Source of the DNA: Lacisediminimonas profundi
GTDB lineage: Bacteria; Pseudomonadota; Gammaproteobacteria; Burkholderiales; Burkholderiaceae_D
Assembly: GCF_008831265.1 (NCBI RefSeq)
Contig: NZ_VTTH01000005.1
Coordinates: 310,001-374,000 of the forward strand
Reading direction: 5' to 3'
Length of the DNA stretch: 64,000 nucleotides
Part shown: positions 35,390 through 44,094 of the stretch, piece after piece
Position numbering within the stretch: the first letter of the stretch is position 1
Layout of the letters: the number at the start of each line of letters is the position of its first letter
Program-made: the position numbers and the translations under genes
Notes under the pieces: model-generated
What the model was told of the DNA's origin: nothing
The model's input: the letters and a program-made list of their open reading frames with translations, nothing else
Database searches by the model: none

Positions 35390-36700
35390 ATGAAGCTATT
35401 TCCGAAGGAGGCCCTCAACGCAGGCGTGCGCAAGCGCGAAGTCTTCGGTTGGGCGATGTACGACTTCGCCAATTCGGGCTACACCACGGTGGTGCTGACC
35501 GCCGTCTTTGGCGCCTACTTCGTGGGCGTGGTCGCCGACGGCGCCACTTGGGCCACACTGGCCTGGACTCTTGCCATCTCGCTGGCGAGTGTGATCGTGA
35601 TGCTGACGATGCCGGCGATCGGAGCCTACGCCGACCTGAAGGCCGCCAAGAAGCGCCTGCTGGCTTTGTCCACCGTCGGCTGCGTGCTCGCCACAGCTGC
35701 ATTGGCGCTTGCTGGTCGTGGCGATGTGTGGGTAGCCGTCGTGGCGGTGGTGCTCTCCTACACGTTCTATTCGTATGGCGAATCGCTGATTGCCGCGTTC
35801 CTGCCCGAACTCGCGCGCGACGATTCGATGGGCCGCGTGTCCGGCTGGGGATGGAGCTTTGGTTATCTGGGCGGCATGCTGGCGCTGGGCTTGGGCCTGG
35901 CCTATGTCATGGCAGCGCAGGCGCGCGGGGAACCGGCCACGGCCTTCGTGCCGGTGGCGATGCTCATCACCGCCGCCATCTACGGCCTGGCGTCGGTGGC
36001 GACCTTCGCCCTGCTGCGCGAGCGCGCCACGCCGGCACTGGATACAGGCCTTGTAGAGCGAATTGCCGGCGTGAGGGCCTCGCTGGCGCGGCTGGCCCAG
36101 ACCTGGCGCCAGGCGCGACGCTATTGCGACCTGCGCTGGCTGCTCATCTGCTGCACCTGTTACCAAGCGGGCATTTCGGTGGTGATCACGCTGGCGGCAG
36201 TCTATGCCGAGCAGGTGCTGGGCTTCAAGCAGGCCAACACCATGCTGCTGGTGTTTTTGGTCAACATCGCGGCGATGGCGGGTGCCTTCGCCTTTGGCCA
36301 TTGGCAAGACCGCATCGGCCACAAGCGCGCCCTCGGCTTTACCCTGGTGGGCTGGATCCTGATGACGCTGCTGGCCGGGTTCGCCACCGGCCCCGGTCTG
36401 TTTTGGGTCGCTGCCGCAATCGCCGGGCTTTGCATGGGGTCGAGCCAATCGGCCGCTCGTGCCATGGTGGGGCTGCTCACGCCGCCAGATCGGCGGGCCG
36501 AGTTCTTCGGACTGTGGAGCTTTGCGATTCATCTTTCGGTCGTGATCGGCCCGCTGACCTACGGCATGATCACGCTCGTGACCAGCGGCAACCACCGCGC
36601 GGCCATCCTGTGCACATCGCTGTTCTTTGCCCTGGGCCTGTGGCTCCTGAGGCCCATCGACATGGCGCGCGGGCAACGGGCGGCGCGTGACGCCAGCTAA
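35390..36700 (+). CDS. MFS transporter of the UMF1/ATG22-like family
   Basis: This 436-residue membrane protein has about 12 helices. The N-terminal FGWAMYDFANSGYTTVVLTA stretch is typical of the UMF1 (ATG22-like) MFS branch, followed by PAIGAYADLKAAKKRLL, the loop 2-3 MFS motif. The ATG at 35390 has GGAG six bases upstream. It lies 162 bp after the ACP-FAAL-PlsC gene in the same direction. By analogy with E. coli LplT-Aas, it might move lysophospholipids or fatty acids across the membrane for the fusion enzyme (inference); the LplT branch itself is different. Confidence 0.86.
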   Translation: MKLFPKEALNAGVRKREVFGWAMYDFANSGYTTVVLTAVFGAYFVGVVADGATWATLAWTLAISLASVIVMLTMPAIGAYADLKAAKKRLLALSTVGCVLATAALALAGRGDVWVAVVAVVLSYTFYSYGESLIAAFLPELARDDSMGRVSGWGWSFGYLGGMLALGLGLAYVMAAQARGEPATAFVPVAMLITAAIYGLASVATFALLRERATPALDTGLVERIAGVRASLARLAQTWRQARRYCDLRWLLICCTCYQAGISVVITLAAVYAEQVLGFKQANTMLLVFLVNIAAMAGAFAFGHWQDRIGHKRALGFTLVGWILMTLLAGFATGPGLFWVAAAIAGLCMGSSQSAARAMVGLLTPPDRRAEFFGLWSFAIHLSVVIGPLTYGMITLVTSGNHRAAILCTSLFFALGLWLLRPIDMARGQRAARDAS

Positions 36701-36816
36701 TGTCCAGATCGAATGCAGTCCGTACATCATCGCCGCAATCGATAGGCATGTTTGCATTACCCGAGACCTTGTTGTCGGGCCCGAGGCAAGGTCGGCGCCA
36801 GTCCCGGGCTCTCCCC

Positions 36817-36844
36817 TTGAGGAGTTGGCGCACTCCGTTATAAT
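36817..36844 (+). promoter_or_regulatory. Promoter of the tRNA-Gly gene
   Basis: TTGAGG (36817-36822) and a perfect TATAAT (36839-36844) are separated by 16 bp, with transcription expected to begin a few bases before the tRNA at 36856. This is the clearest stable-RNA promoter in the window. Confidence 0.75.
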
Positions 36845-36855
36845 CAGCACATCAC

Positions 36856-36929
36856 GCGGGTGTAGTTCAATGGTAGAACGAAAGCTTCCCAAGCTCTAGA
36901 CGAGGGTTCGATCCCCTTCACCCGCTCCA
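36856..36929 (+). tRNA. tRNA-Gly, anticodon CCC
   Basis: This 74-nt cloverleaf has acceptor stem GCGGGTG/CACCCGC, D arm GTTC-AATGGTA-GAAC, anticodon loop TTCCCAA with anticodon CCC at 36888-36890, T arm GAGGG-TTCGATC-CCCTT and an encoded CCA. It is close to the E. coli glyU type and reads GGG codons. The anticodon stem AAAGC/GCTCT contains an A-C mismatch at pair 28-42 (36882 with 36896), where E. coli has G-C. Confidence 0.96.
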
Positions 36930-37038
36930 GACATTCACGGCTTCACGCATTTCCGTCCTGCCGGCCTCCCCTGCCCTCGCGGCACGCGCCGCTGTGACAT
37001 AATCCGCATCCGGCATTACGCCGACCGCCTTTTTTCCT

Positions 37039-37086
37039 CGCAGCTACAGACGCGAATACAGCCGCAAGTACACACGCACACACGCA
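37039..37086 (+). repeat. 12-bp degenerate tandem repeat upstream of trmB
   Basis: Units CGCAGCTACAGA, CGCGAATACAGC, CGCAAGTACACA and CGCACACACGCA, followed by GATACAGCC, run to within a few bases of the trmB start. They leave no recognisable Shine-Dalgarno sequence. Confidence 0.6.
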
Positions 37087-37097
37087 GATACAGCCTC

Positions 37098-37814
37098 ATG
37101 TCCGACACCGGCAAGCCCATGTTTTACGATCCCACCGAACACCGCATCCGCAGCTTCGTCACGCGCGCAGGCCGCCTCTCAAATGCGCAGGCACGGGCAC
37201 TGGAAACCCTGGGGCCGCGTTTTTGCCTGCCTTATCAGAAAGCCCTGCTGGACCTGGACCAGGCATTCGGGCGCAGCGCGCCGACCATCCTGGAAATCGG
37301 ATTCGGCATGGGGGCTACGACGGCGGAGATTGCCGCCGGCATGCCGGACAAGAATTTCATCGGCGTGGAGGTGCATACGCCTGGCGTGGGCAGCCTGCTC
37401 AAGCTGATCGGGGAACAGGATTTGTCCAACCTGCGCATCGTCCAGCATGACGCGGTGGAAGTGCTGACCAACATGATTGCGCCGGGCGCGCTGGCGGGTG
37501 TGCATGTGTTTTTCCCGGATCCGTGGCACAAGGCGCGCCATAACAAGCGGCGGCTGATACAGGGTCCGTTCGTGTCCTTGCTTGCCTCGCGCATTGCGCC
37601 AGGCGGCTATCTTCATTGCGCGACGGATTGGGAAGAGTATGCCCAGCAGATGCTGGAGGTGCTGGGCGCGGAACCGGAACTGGAAAACACCGCAGGAGCC
37701 GGCTATGCGGAGCGGCCGGAATATCGTCCGGTGACCAAGTTCGAGAACCGGGGACTGAAACTGGGGCATGGGGTCTGGGACCTGGTGTTCCGGCGCAAGC
37801 AGGATTCCCGCTGA
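37098..37814 (+). CDS. trmB: tRNA (guanine-N7)-methyltransferase TrmB
   Basis: This 238-residue SAM-dependent enzyme makes m7G46 in the variable loop of tRNAs. The SAM motif [16 protein letters not shown] near residue 62 and the family signature [16 protein letters not shown] near 136 are present. The C-terminal [11 protein letters not shown] is normal. The ATG at 37098 lacks a clear ribosome site. It follows the tRNA-Gly gene and converges on recQ. Confidence 0.95.
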   Translation: MSDTGKPMFYDPTEHRIRSFVTRAGRLSNAQARALETLGPRFCLPYQKALLDLDQAFGRSAPTILEIGFGMGATTAEIAAGMPDKNFIGVEVHTPGVGSLLKLIGEQDLSNLRIVQHDAVEVLTNMIAPGALAGVHVFFPDPWHKARHNKRRLIQGPFVSLLASRIAPGGYLHCATDWEEYAQQMLEVLGAEPELENTAGAGYAERPEYRPVTKFENRGLKLGHGVWDLVFRRKQDSR

Positions 37815-37816
37815 GG

Positions 37817-37853
37817 CCAGTGACGGCAAGTGGCGGCCGGTGGCAGTCACTGG
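37817..37853. terminator. Long-loop inverted repeat between trmB and recQ
   Basis: CCAGTGAC and GTCACTGG pair perfectly around a 21-nt GC-rich loop, three bases after the trmB stop. It lies between convergent genes. No T-tract is present. Confidence 0.4.
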
Positions 37854-37874
37854 TGCCAGCGTCGTGCAGTTTCG

Positions 37875-39689
37875 TTACTCGCCTTCGGCGATGAGCGTCA
37901 GTATGTCCGCGCCATAGGTTTCCAGCTTTTTCTCGCCAACACCGGCCACACCGCTCAATTCGACCAGCGATGTCGGCTGGATGCGGGCGATTTCGCGCAG
38001 CGTGGCGTCGTGAAAGATCACATAGGCCGGCACGCTCTGCGCCCGTGCCCGCTCCGCCCGCCATGCGCGCAAACGATCCACCGTAGCCTGCTGTTCCGGT
38101 GACATGTCATCCTGTTCCTTCGAACGCGAGCTTGACGTCCGTTTCTGCTTGACCGGTTTTTCATAGCGCCGCAAGGAAACCTGCTGCTGGCTGCGCAGGA
38201 CAGGCTTGGCGGCATCGGTCAGTTTGAGCGCCGAGTAGGCGTCGTGATCGACGGTTACCAGCCCCATCGCCACCACCTGTCGCAGGATCGCGCGCCATTC
38301 GGCTTCGCTGCGGTCGCCGCCGACGCCAAAGGTGGAAAGCTGGTCATGCCGCCACTGGCTCGTCTTGTCGGTGACATGCCCGCGCAATACGTCCAGCACA
38401 TGACCGGCGCCAAAGCGCTGGTCGACACGGTAGATGGTCGACAACAGCTTTTGCACATCCACCGTCGCGTCAAACAGGACTGGCGGGGTGATGCAGTTAT
38501 CGCAATTGCCACAGGGGCTGCTGGCTTCGCCGAAATACTGCAGCAGGTGCACGCGCCGGCAGCCGGCGGTTTCGCACAGGCCCAGCATGGCATCGAGCTT
38601 GGCGCTCTGGATGCGCTTGTAATTGTCGTCGGCTTCGGACTCGTCGATCATGCGCCGCTGCTGGACGACGTCCTGCAGGCCGTAGGTCATCCATGCTTCC
38701 GACGCATCGCCGTCGCGGCCGGCGCGGCCGGTTTCCTGGTAATAGCCTTCTATGCTCTTGGGCAGGTCCAGGTGGGCGACGAAACGCACGTCCGGCTTGT
38801 CGATGCCCATGCCGAATGCAATGGTCGCCACCATCACGATGCCGTCTTCGCGCAGGAAGCGCGACTGCGCCTTGGCGCGGACGGCGTGGTCCATGCCGGC
38901 GTGGTAGCCCAGCGCCTTGATGCCGTGTTCATTCAGGAAGGCGGCGGTTTCCTCGACCTTGCGGCGCGACAGGCAATACACGATGCCAGCATTGCCTTCC
39001 TGTTCGGCGCGGATGAAGTCGAGCAACTGCTTGCGGGCGTTGGCTTTCTCGACGATGCGGTAGCGGATGTTCGGCCGGTCGAACGAGGAGACGAACTGGC
39101 GCGCGTTCTCGAGCTGCAGCCGAGTGATGATTTCGCGCCGGGTGGCGTGGTCGGCGGTGGCGGTCAGCGCGATGCGCGGCACGTCGGGGAATTGCTCATG
39201 CAAGACCGACAGCCGGATGTATTCGGGACGGAAGTCATGACCCCACTGCGACACGCAGTGTGCTTCGTCGATGGCGAACAGCGCCAGCTTGGCCTGTCCC
39301 AGCAACTCCAGGCAGCGCGGCGTTGCCAGCCGCTCCGGTGCGATGTACAGCAGGTCCAGCTCGCCGCGGCGCACTTTGCGCTCGATGTCGACGGTCTGCT
39401 CCCAGGTCTGGGTAGAGTTCAGGAAAGCCGCGCGCACGCCCAGCTCTGCCAGCGCATCGACCTGGTCCTGCATCAGGGCGATCAGCGGCGAGATCACCAC
39501 ACCCACCCCCTCGCGCACCAGGGCCGGGATCTGGTAGCAGAGGGACTTGCCGGCGCCGGTCGGCATCAGCACCAGCGCGTCGCCGCCGCCGGCAACCAGC
39601 TCGATGATTTTCTTTTGCTGCCCGCGAAAAGCGGGGTAGCCGAAAACTGCCTGCAGTTCGTGCAGTGCCTTTGCTGCGACGTCGCTCAT
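37875..39689 (-). CDS. recQ: ATP-dependent DNA helicase RecQ
   Basis: This 604-residue superfamily 2 helicase has Walker [13 protein letters not shown] near residue 41, DEAH box [18 protein letters not shown] near 140, motif [14 protein letters not shown], a zinc-binding RQC region (CGNCDNC with upstream cysteines) and a C-terminal HRDC domain ([18 protein letters not shown]). It unwinds 3'-to-5' during recombination and fork repair. Its ATG overlaps the uppP stop (39686) as ATGA, so uppP-recQ are coupled. Confidence 0.97.
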   Translation of the reverse strand: MSDVAAKALHELQAVFGYPAFRGQQKKIIELVAGGGDALVLMPTGAGKSLCYQIPALVREGVGVVISPLIALMQDQVDALAELGVRAAFLNSTQTWEQTVDIERKVRRGELDLLYIAPERLATPRCLELLGQAKLALFAIDEAHCVSQWGHDFRPEYIRLSVLHEQFPDVPRIALTATADHATRREIITRLQLENARQFVSSFDRPNIRYRIVEKANARKQLLDFIRAEQEGNAGIVYCLSRRKVEETAAFLNEHGIKALGYHAGMDHAVRAKAQSRFLREDGIVMVATIAFGMGIDKPDVRFVAHLDLPKSIEGYYQETGRAGRDGDASEAWMTYGLQDVVQQRRMIDESEADDNYKRIQSAKLDAMLGLCETAGCRRVHLLQYFGEASSPCGNCDNCITPPVLFDATVDVQKLLSTIYRVDQRFGAGHVLDVLRGHVTDKTSQWRHDQLSTFGVGGDRSEAEWRAILRQVVAMGLVTVDHDAYSALKLTDAAKPVLRSQQQVSLRRYEKPVKQKRTSSSRSKEQDDMSPEQQATVDRLRAWRAERARAQSVPAYVIFHDATLREIARIQPTSLVELSGVAGVGEKKLETYGADILTLIAEGE

Positions 39690-40516
39690 TCGGCCCAGAC
39701 CACCGTGCCGCTCCAGGATGTCAGCAGCACAAGGACGCCGAACGCGATGCGGTACCAGGCAAACAGGCTGAAGTCATGCGAACTGATGTAGCGCAGCAGC
39801 CAGCGCACGCAGATGAATGCCGAAACGAAGGCTGCCACCGTGCCGACGCCAAACATCGGAATGTCAGCCGCGGAAAGCAGCGCACGCTCTTTCCACAGCG
39901 AATACACGGTCGCGGCCAGCAGGGTCGGGATCGCCAGGAAAAAAGAAAACTCGGTCGCCGCCTTGCGCGACAGGCCGAACAACAGGCCGCCAATAATGGT
40001 GGCGCCGGACCGGCTGGTGCCGGGGATCAGCGCAAACGCCTGGGCCAGGCCGATCTTGAGCGCGTCCATCGCGGTCATGTCATCGACTGTCTGGATACGG
40101 GCATGCTGTTCCACGTGCTGGCCGCGTTCCACCCACAGGATCACGAAACCGCCGATGATGAATGCCAGCGCAACCGGAACCGGCTTGAACAAGGCTTGCT
40201 TGATCATCCCGCTGAAGATGAAGCCAAGGACGGCGGCAGGAAGGAATGCAATGACCAGGTTCAGGATGAAGCGGCGGGCGCGCGCTTCGGTGAACATGCC
40301 GGCTACAACGAAGGCAATGCGGGCGCGGTATTCCCAGATCACGGCGAAAATGGCGCCGGCCTGGATCACGATCTCGAACACCTTGACCTTTTCGCCGGTG
40401 AAATCGAGCAGGCTGGCTGCCAGGATCAGGTGGCCGGTCGACGAGATCGGCAGGAATTCGGTGAGGCCTTCGACGACGCCCATGATGAGCGCTTTGACAA
40501 ATATGACTGGATCCAT
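39686..40516 (-). CDS. uppP: Undecaprenyl-diphosphatase UppP (BacA)
   Basis: This 276-residue integral membrane phosphatase recycles undecaprenyl pyrophosphate for cell-wall synthesis. Catalytic-region motifs [20 protein letters not shown] near residue 14 and [20 protein letters not shown] near 168 are both present. Multiple helices and length are standard. It sits upstream of recQ with ATGA overlap; a terminator ends the preceding transcript just before it. Confidence 0.97.
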   Translation of the reverse strand: MDPVIFVKALIMGVVEGLTEFLPISSTGHLILAASLLDFTGEKVKVFEIVIQAGAIFAVIWEYRARIAFVVAGMFTEARARRFILNLVIAFLPAAVLGFIFSGMIKQALFKPVPVALAFIIGGFVILWVERGQHVEQHARIQTVDDMTAMDALKIGLAQAFALIPGTSRSGATIIGGLLFGLSRKAATEFSFFLAIPTLLAATVYSLWKERALLSAADIPMFGVGTVAAFVSAFICVRWLLRYISSHDFSLFAWYRIAFGVLVLLTSWSGTVVWAE

Positions 40517-40536
40517 GGGCTGGTCGGATATTCAAC

Positions 40537-40564
40537 AAAAAACCCGCCAGCTTCCTGCGCGGGT
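40537..40564 (-). terminator. Rho-independent terminator of the YceB-like lipoprotein gene
   Basis: On the minus strand ACCCGC, an 11-nt loop and GCGGGT are followed by TTTTTTG. It lies about 100 bp after the lipoprotein stop and just before uppP, so it separates the two transcripts. Confidence 0.8.
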
Positions 40565-40660
40565 CGGGTGTTGCGTTGATGTTGTGAATGATGCAGTGAA
40601 TGAGCCCCAGGTGCAGATCCAGGGACCCTGCAGCGGCCGCCTGTTTCGCTGGCGGCGGCC

Positions 40661-41197
40661 TTAGCGGACCGGCTCAAAGGTTATCACGAGACCTTTTGCC
40701 GCGGTATTGATATTTGTGGGCTGGAAGCTGGTGGCGGCATACTGAAAATCACTGGCTCCGAAAGTGTACAAGGGCAGGTCCGTGACCAAGCGTGCGGCTA
40801 GCGCATTGCCGAGGCCGACGAGCTGCTGGCTGTAGGCCGGTGACAGGCCATTGATCGTCAGGTTGTCGACCTTGACCTGGCCCAGCATCACTGCCCGCTT
40901 GCCGAGGTCGATACGGGGCACGCCGGACAGGGCCAGGCGGCCGCTCCAGCCGGTTTGCATCATCCTCGGCTTGACGGCCGCGTCGAGCGCAATGCCGAGT
41001 CGCCCCTCTTGCAGCGTCAGGCGCGGATTGTCCAGCCTGACATCGAACAATTCAAGGTAGCGGCTGTCGAGCGGCAAGCGACGGCCCAGGGCTTCCTGCA
41101 ACTGCGCCAGGGACAGTTCAACGGTGCGCGGGCCAAGCAGGGTACTGCATCCGGCAAGTACCAGCATGGCAGCAAGGGTCAGGTATTTCTTGATCAT
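40661..41197 (-). CDS. YceB-like (DUF1439) outer-membrane lipoprotein
   Basis: This 178-residue lipoprotein has signal and lipobox MLVLAGCS, so it is cleaved before Cys16. The body matches the DUF1439/YceB family (VELSLAQLQEALGRRLPLDS, then LELFDVRLDNPRLTL), which has a lipid-binding-like fold and unknown function. The region directly upstream of the ATG is an 11-bp repeat with no Shine-Dalgarno sequence. A good terminator follows. It is probably a monocistronic gene. Confidence 0.83.
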   Translation of the reverse strand: MIKKYLTLAAMLVLAGCSTLLGPRTVELSLAQLQEALGRRLPLDSRYLELFDVRLDNPRLTLQEGRLGIALDAAVKPRMMQTGWSGRLALSGVPRIDLGKRAVMLGQVKVDNLTINGLSPAYSQQLVGLGNALAARLVTDLPLYTFGASDFQYAATSFQPTNINTAAKGLVITFEPVR

Positions 41198-41230
41198 TTT
41201 TCGGCTAGTTTTCGGCTATTTTCCGATTAT
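41198..41230. repeat. 11-bp tandem repeat abutting the lipoprotein start codon
   Basis: The plus-strand units TTTTTCGGCTA, GTTTTCGGCTA and TTTCCGATTAT are followed by a fainter CCATCGGTATT. The first unit touches the ATG at 41197, so the repeat occupies the whole ribosome-binding region. Confidence 0.65.
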
Positions 41231-41241
41231 CCATCGGTATT

Positions 41242-41532
41242 TCACACCAGCGGTTCGGTCGCAATCTCGAGACTATGCAAAAAAGACATTGCATGCTCGC
41301 TATCGCTCCCGCACATCTGCGGCTCGGCGGCAAGACTGCTGCAGACCAGCGGCCGCTCCGGGCTGCCGAAGATGCGGCAACGGTTGCCGGCGTCGAGCTG
41401 TACGCAGCGCACGCCAGCCGGCTTCCCCTGCGGCATGCCGGGTATCGGCGAGGAGATCGACGGGGCGATACAGCAGGCGCCGCAGCCGGGACGACAGGCG
41501 GGCACGCTGGAAGGAAGTGGTACGGAATTCAT
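41242..41532 (-). CDS. YkgJ-like cysteine-cluster protein
   Basis: This 96-residue protein has the cysteine pattern [11 protein letters not shown] near its start, [15 protein letters not shown] in the middle and RPLVCSS further on, matching the YkgJ/UPF0153 family thought to bind an iron-sulfur cluster or zinc. ATG 41532 gives the standard family N-terminus; a TTG at 41601 would add 23 residues but lies in a strong hairpin. No Shine-Dalgarno sequence is clear. It is followed by the lipoprotein gene 44 bp away. Confidence 0.8.
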   Translation of the reverse strand: MNSVPLPSSVPACRPGCGACCIAPSISSPIPGMPQGKPAGVRCVQLDAGNRCRIFGSPERPLVCSSLAAEPQMCGSDSEHAMSFLHSLEIATEPLV

Positions 41533-41592
41533 CTGGGCCGGGCTGTTCGCGACAGTGCGAGCCCGACATTGTGAGGCAAGACGGCGAAGCGC

Positions 41593-41631
41593 GCCCGGCA
41601 ACAGCGACTTTGGTGTTCTCTGTTGCCGGGC
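41593..41631. terminator. Perfect 12-bp hairpin 3' of the proline-rich protein gene
   Basis: GCCCGGCAACAG and CTGTTGCCGGGC pair perfectly with a 15-nt loop, about 120 bp after the stop of the large orphan gene on the minus strand. No T-tract follows. It could terminate that gene or regulate the cysteine-cluster gene. Confidence 0.55.
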
Positions 41632-41753
41632 CGGCGGCGCCGGGGCCGCTCATACCGGACGCATGATTCGGACACATGAATCCTTGCTCGCGCGGACTAG
41701 GCCCGCCGCCGGATTCCTGGCGTTACGGTGTCTCGAGCGAATGCACCAAGTCG

Positions 41754-43862
41754 TCATTCGTCGGTGGCATCTGGCTTCTCCTCCCTGTCAGCCGTCCCTT
41801 TCAACTTGGTTTCCTCCGCCAGCAAACGCATGCGCAGGCCGAGGACATCGTAGTCAGCCCTGGTCTCGTCCACGATGCGGGCATTCAGGGCATCGATGCA
41901 GCCCCGCCTGAGGATGCCCGAGTTCAGTGTTTTCGCGTCCCGTGTCAGGTCACTGACGACCTTGACCAGGGCAATGGACGTCTCCTTATCCTTCAGGGTG
42001 TCGAGTTCCCAGCGTTCAATGAAGCGCAGCGCCAGTAGCTGGCGGCGCTTGGCCTTGTTCGCGCTCTTGTCGCTGTTCAGGTCGATGCTTTCCACCGGAC
42101 GACTCCTGGGAGAAACCGGCGGCTGCATCGCCGAGGAAGAAGAAGCAGCAGCCTGGACGCTCGTCTTCTCGCCTTTCTTGTCGCCCTTCTTCTTTTTCTT
42201 GTCTGCTTCCTTTTCCATGCGCTTGAGACGCTGCGGATTCTCCAGCTTCCATTTTTCATGCTCGCGCTGAAAATTCCCGGCCAGTCTTTCGGAGACGCCT
42301 CTCTGCATGCGCAGCTTCTTCCATTCGGCCTGCATGGACAGCATTTGCATCCTCGCTGATTTCTCGATGTCGCCGCGCTCCTCCTTCGTGCAATTGATCA
42401 GCTTGTCAAGGACGGGATCGTCCAGTAACAGTGTCGCCAGGCGAATATCAAGCACCGCATAAACCGGATGCTCCTGCCCATGCCGCAGCTTGAAAAAGAA
42501 ATTGATGCCACGCACGCCAATGAAGGCAGCCAGGCCGCTCCTGCGCACTTCAAGCAATTCGACATCCAGGCATTTCAGCTGATCTCTTGCCTCTGCTTTT
42601 TCCGCTTCGGGCACCGCTTCGTGCACCGGCGAGGCAAATTTCGCTTGCAGGAGCTCAGCGGTCTTCCCGCCCCAGATTTTCATTTCGTCATCGAGGCAGA
42701 GAAGGAATGCCAGCATCGGCGCGGAAAGAATTGAACTCGGCAGGCCACCGCTGCCCCGCACCGCCTCGACAATGGGCTTGAGAAGGCGATCCAGCTCCTT
42801 CTGCATCGCGCCGTCGTTCTTCACCATGTCCTTGGCTTTTGCCTTCAGCCCTGGCTTGTTGTAGCGCGCGCATTCCTCGGCGTCGAGCCGGCGCATGATG
42901 TCGGCCAACAGGGTTGACTCGTTCGCCGACTTCTCCACCTCAGCAAACAAGGTGGCGAATCTCTCGCTGGAAAACACCACTTCAGCGAACGGCTGCCACA
43001 GTGCGGCATACACCGATATCTTGTTTTCATCGACCACTGATCCGCGAAAGACCGGCATGCCCTGCTTCCTGGTAGCGGTCAATTTGTAGCCATTGCTCTC
43101 GGCCGTCGTCAGTTGCCTGGCCATTTTTGCGGGCTCCGTCAGCGCGCACGGGATGACGGGCGCGGCTTTTGCCGGCCTGTCTGCTCCTTTAAGCTTCTTT
43201 TCGCTCTTTTCTTCCGGTGCCATGCTCAGCATCGTCCTCACGCGGCGCACGCCCGACCTTTTTTTCTCCTTCGGTTCTTTCGACTTGCTTTCCTGGTTGG
43301 CGGTCGTGGATGTCGATGTCGTGGCAGTCGATGCGGTGGTGGTCGATGCGGTGCTCACCGCCGCTCGCGGGCTGGCCGGCCCCGTTCTTGCCGTAAGCCG
43401 GGGTGAGGTTGGAGGAAGATCGGCAGGCGGCGGCGGGCCTGGCGGAATCTGCATTTTCGGTGGCTGCGGTACGTCGGAAGGAGGTGGCGGCGAGGGGGCA
43501 TACGGCAGCGGCGGCATCTGCACTACCGGTAGCGTCGGCTTCAATGACTGGGCGGTCGAAGTTGCCACCCTGTTTGGAGGCGGCGGCAACGGACGGTCCT
43601 GGTTCGTGCGCGGAGAAGGCGCTTTCTGCTCTGCCATGTCATCCGCAAACGGGTTCGGCGGAATTGTCCATCCACCAGGAGGCGACGGTAGCGCAGGCCG
43701 TGCCTCGTTTGCGCTGCCGCCGCGGGTAGCAGTCAGCCAAGGCATCGGCTGCCCCGCGATGTTTGATGGCGTGGACAAAGTATCAGCTGGCGGAACCTGG
43801 CGGCCGGATGCGCTGGATGGCGAAAATTTATTCTGGCGGGGCAATGCGTTTGAGTCGCTCAT
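41754..43862 (-). CDS. Large proline-rich, eukaryotic-looking protein of unknown function
   Basis: This 702-residue protein is not recognised. Residues 1-190 are disordered and rich in Pro, Ser and Thr, with polyproline runs near 91-155 like profilin- or SH3-binding regions of eukaryotic actin regulators. A Ser/Thr tract covers 168-190 and a Lys/Arg-rich segment 192-226. Residues 235-530 look globular; 240-256 (ALTEPAKMARQLTTAES) faintly resembles the opening of RasGEF domains. A charged coiled-coil-like segment (535-568) and a helical tail follow. There is no signal peptide or membrane helix. The ATG at 43862 has GAGGA upstream. It may be a secreted effector, but no secretion genes are nearby. 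Confidence 0.7.
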   Translation of the reverse strand: MSDSNALPRQNKFSPSSASGRQVPPADTLSTPSNIAGQPMPWLTATRGGSANEARPALPSPPGGWTIPPNPFADDMAEQKAPSPRTNQDRPLPPPPNRVATSTAQSLKPTLPVVQMPPLPYAPSPPPPSDVPQPPKMQIPPGPPPPADLPPTSPRLTARTGPASPRAAVSTASTTTASTATTSTSTTANQESKSKEPKEKKRSGVRRVRTMLSMAPEEKSEKKLKGADRPAKAAPVIPCALTEPAKMARQLTTAESNGYKLTATRKQGMPVFRGSVVDENKISVYAALWQPFAEVVFSSERFATLFAEVEKSANESTLLADIMRRLDAEECARYNKPGLKAKAKDMVKNDGAMQKELDRLLKPIVEAVRGSGGLPSSILSAPMLAFLLCLDDEMKIWGGKTAELLQAKFASPVHEAVPEAEKAEARDQLKCLDVELLEVRRSGLAAFIGVRGINFFFKLRHGQEHPVYAVLDIRLATLLLDDPVLDKLINCTKEERGDIEKSARMQMLSMQAEWKKLRMQRGVSERLAGNFQREHEKWKLENPQRLKRMEKEADKKKKKGDKKGEKTSVQAAASSSSAMQPPVSPRSRPVESIDLNSDKSANKAKRRQLLALRFIERWELDTLKDKETSIALVKVVSDLTRDAKTLNSGILRRGCIDALNARIVDETRADYDVLGLRMRLLAEETKLKGTADREEKPDATDE

Positions 43863-44030
43863 GGACTTCCTCTTGATGAAATGCTCTTGATCGGTTTTTG
43901 CTCCAACCCGCTTTCCATTCCATCGGGGGACGGATGCGGACGAGGTTGCGGACAAATCAGCGCGTGTGGGTAACAGCATTGCCGATCCAGTTCACCGCAC
44001 CATGATCGAGGCACCCTGCGCCCACCAGCC

Positions 44031-44059
44031 TTGACGTTCGGTCACCGCATCTCTATATT
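44031..44059 (+). promoter_or_regulatory. Sigma-70 promoter of the tetR-RND operon
   Basis: TTGACG (44031-44036), a 17-bp spacer and TATATT (44054-44059) make a near-consensus promoter, 35 bp before the tetR ATG. Confidence 0.8.
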
Positions 44060-44077
44060 ACTGACCAGTAGGTTAGT
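44060..44077. promoter_or_regulatory. TetR operator candidate
   Basis: ACTGACC-AGTA-GGTTAGT is an interrupted palindrome with one mismatch, placed directly after the -10 box over the expected transcription start. A bound TetR dimer here would block its own operon. Confidence 0.7.
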
Positions 44078-44094
44078 TACTTTCCCCTCGTCCC

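Larger units (their letters stand above)
43863..44094. promoter_or_regulatory. Divergent region between the proline-rich gene and tetR
   Basis: This 232-bp intergenic region contains the well-formed tetR promoter and operator at its right end. No strong promoter for the leftward gene was picked out, and no typical Hrp-type box was recognised. Confidence 0.5.

Noticed and set aside
41754..43862. WxxxE-type GEF effector signature in the proline-rich protein
   Set aside because: No tryptophan is followed by glutamate at the right spacing; only a faint RasGEF-like opening remains.
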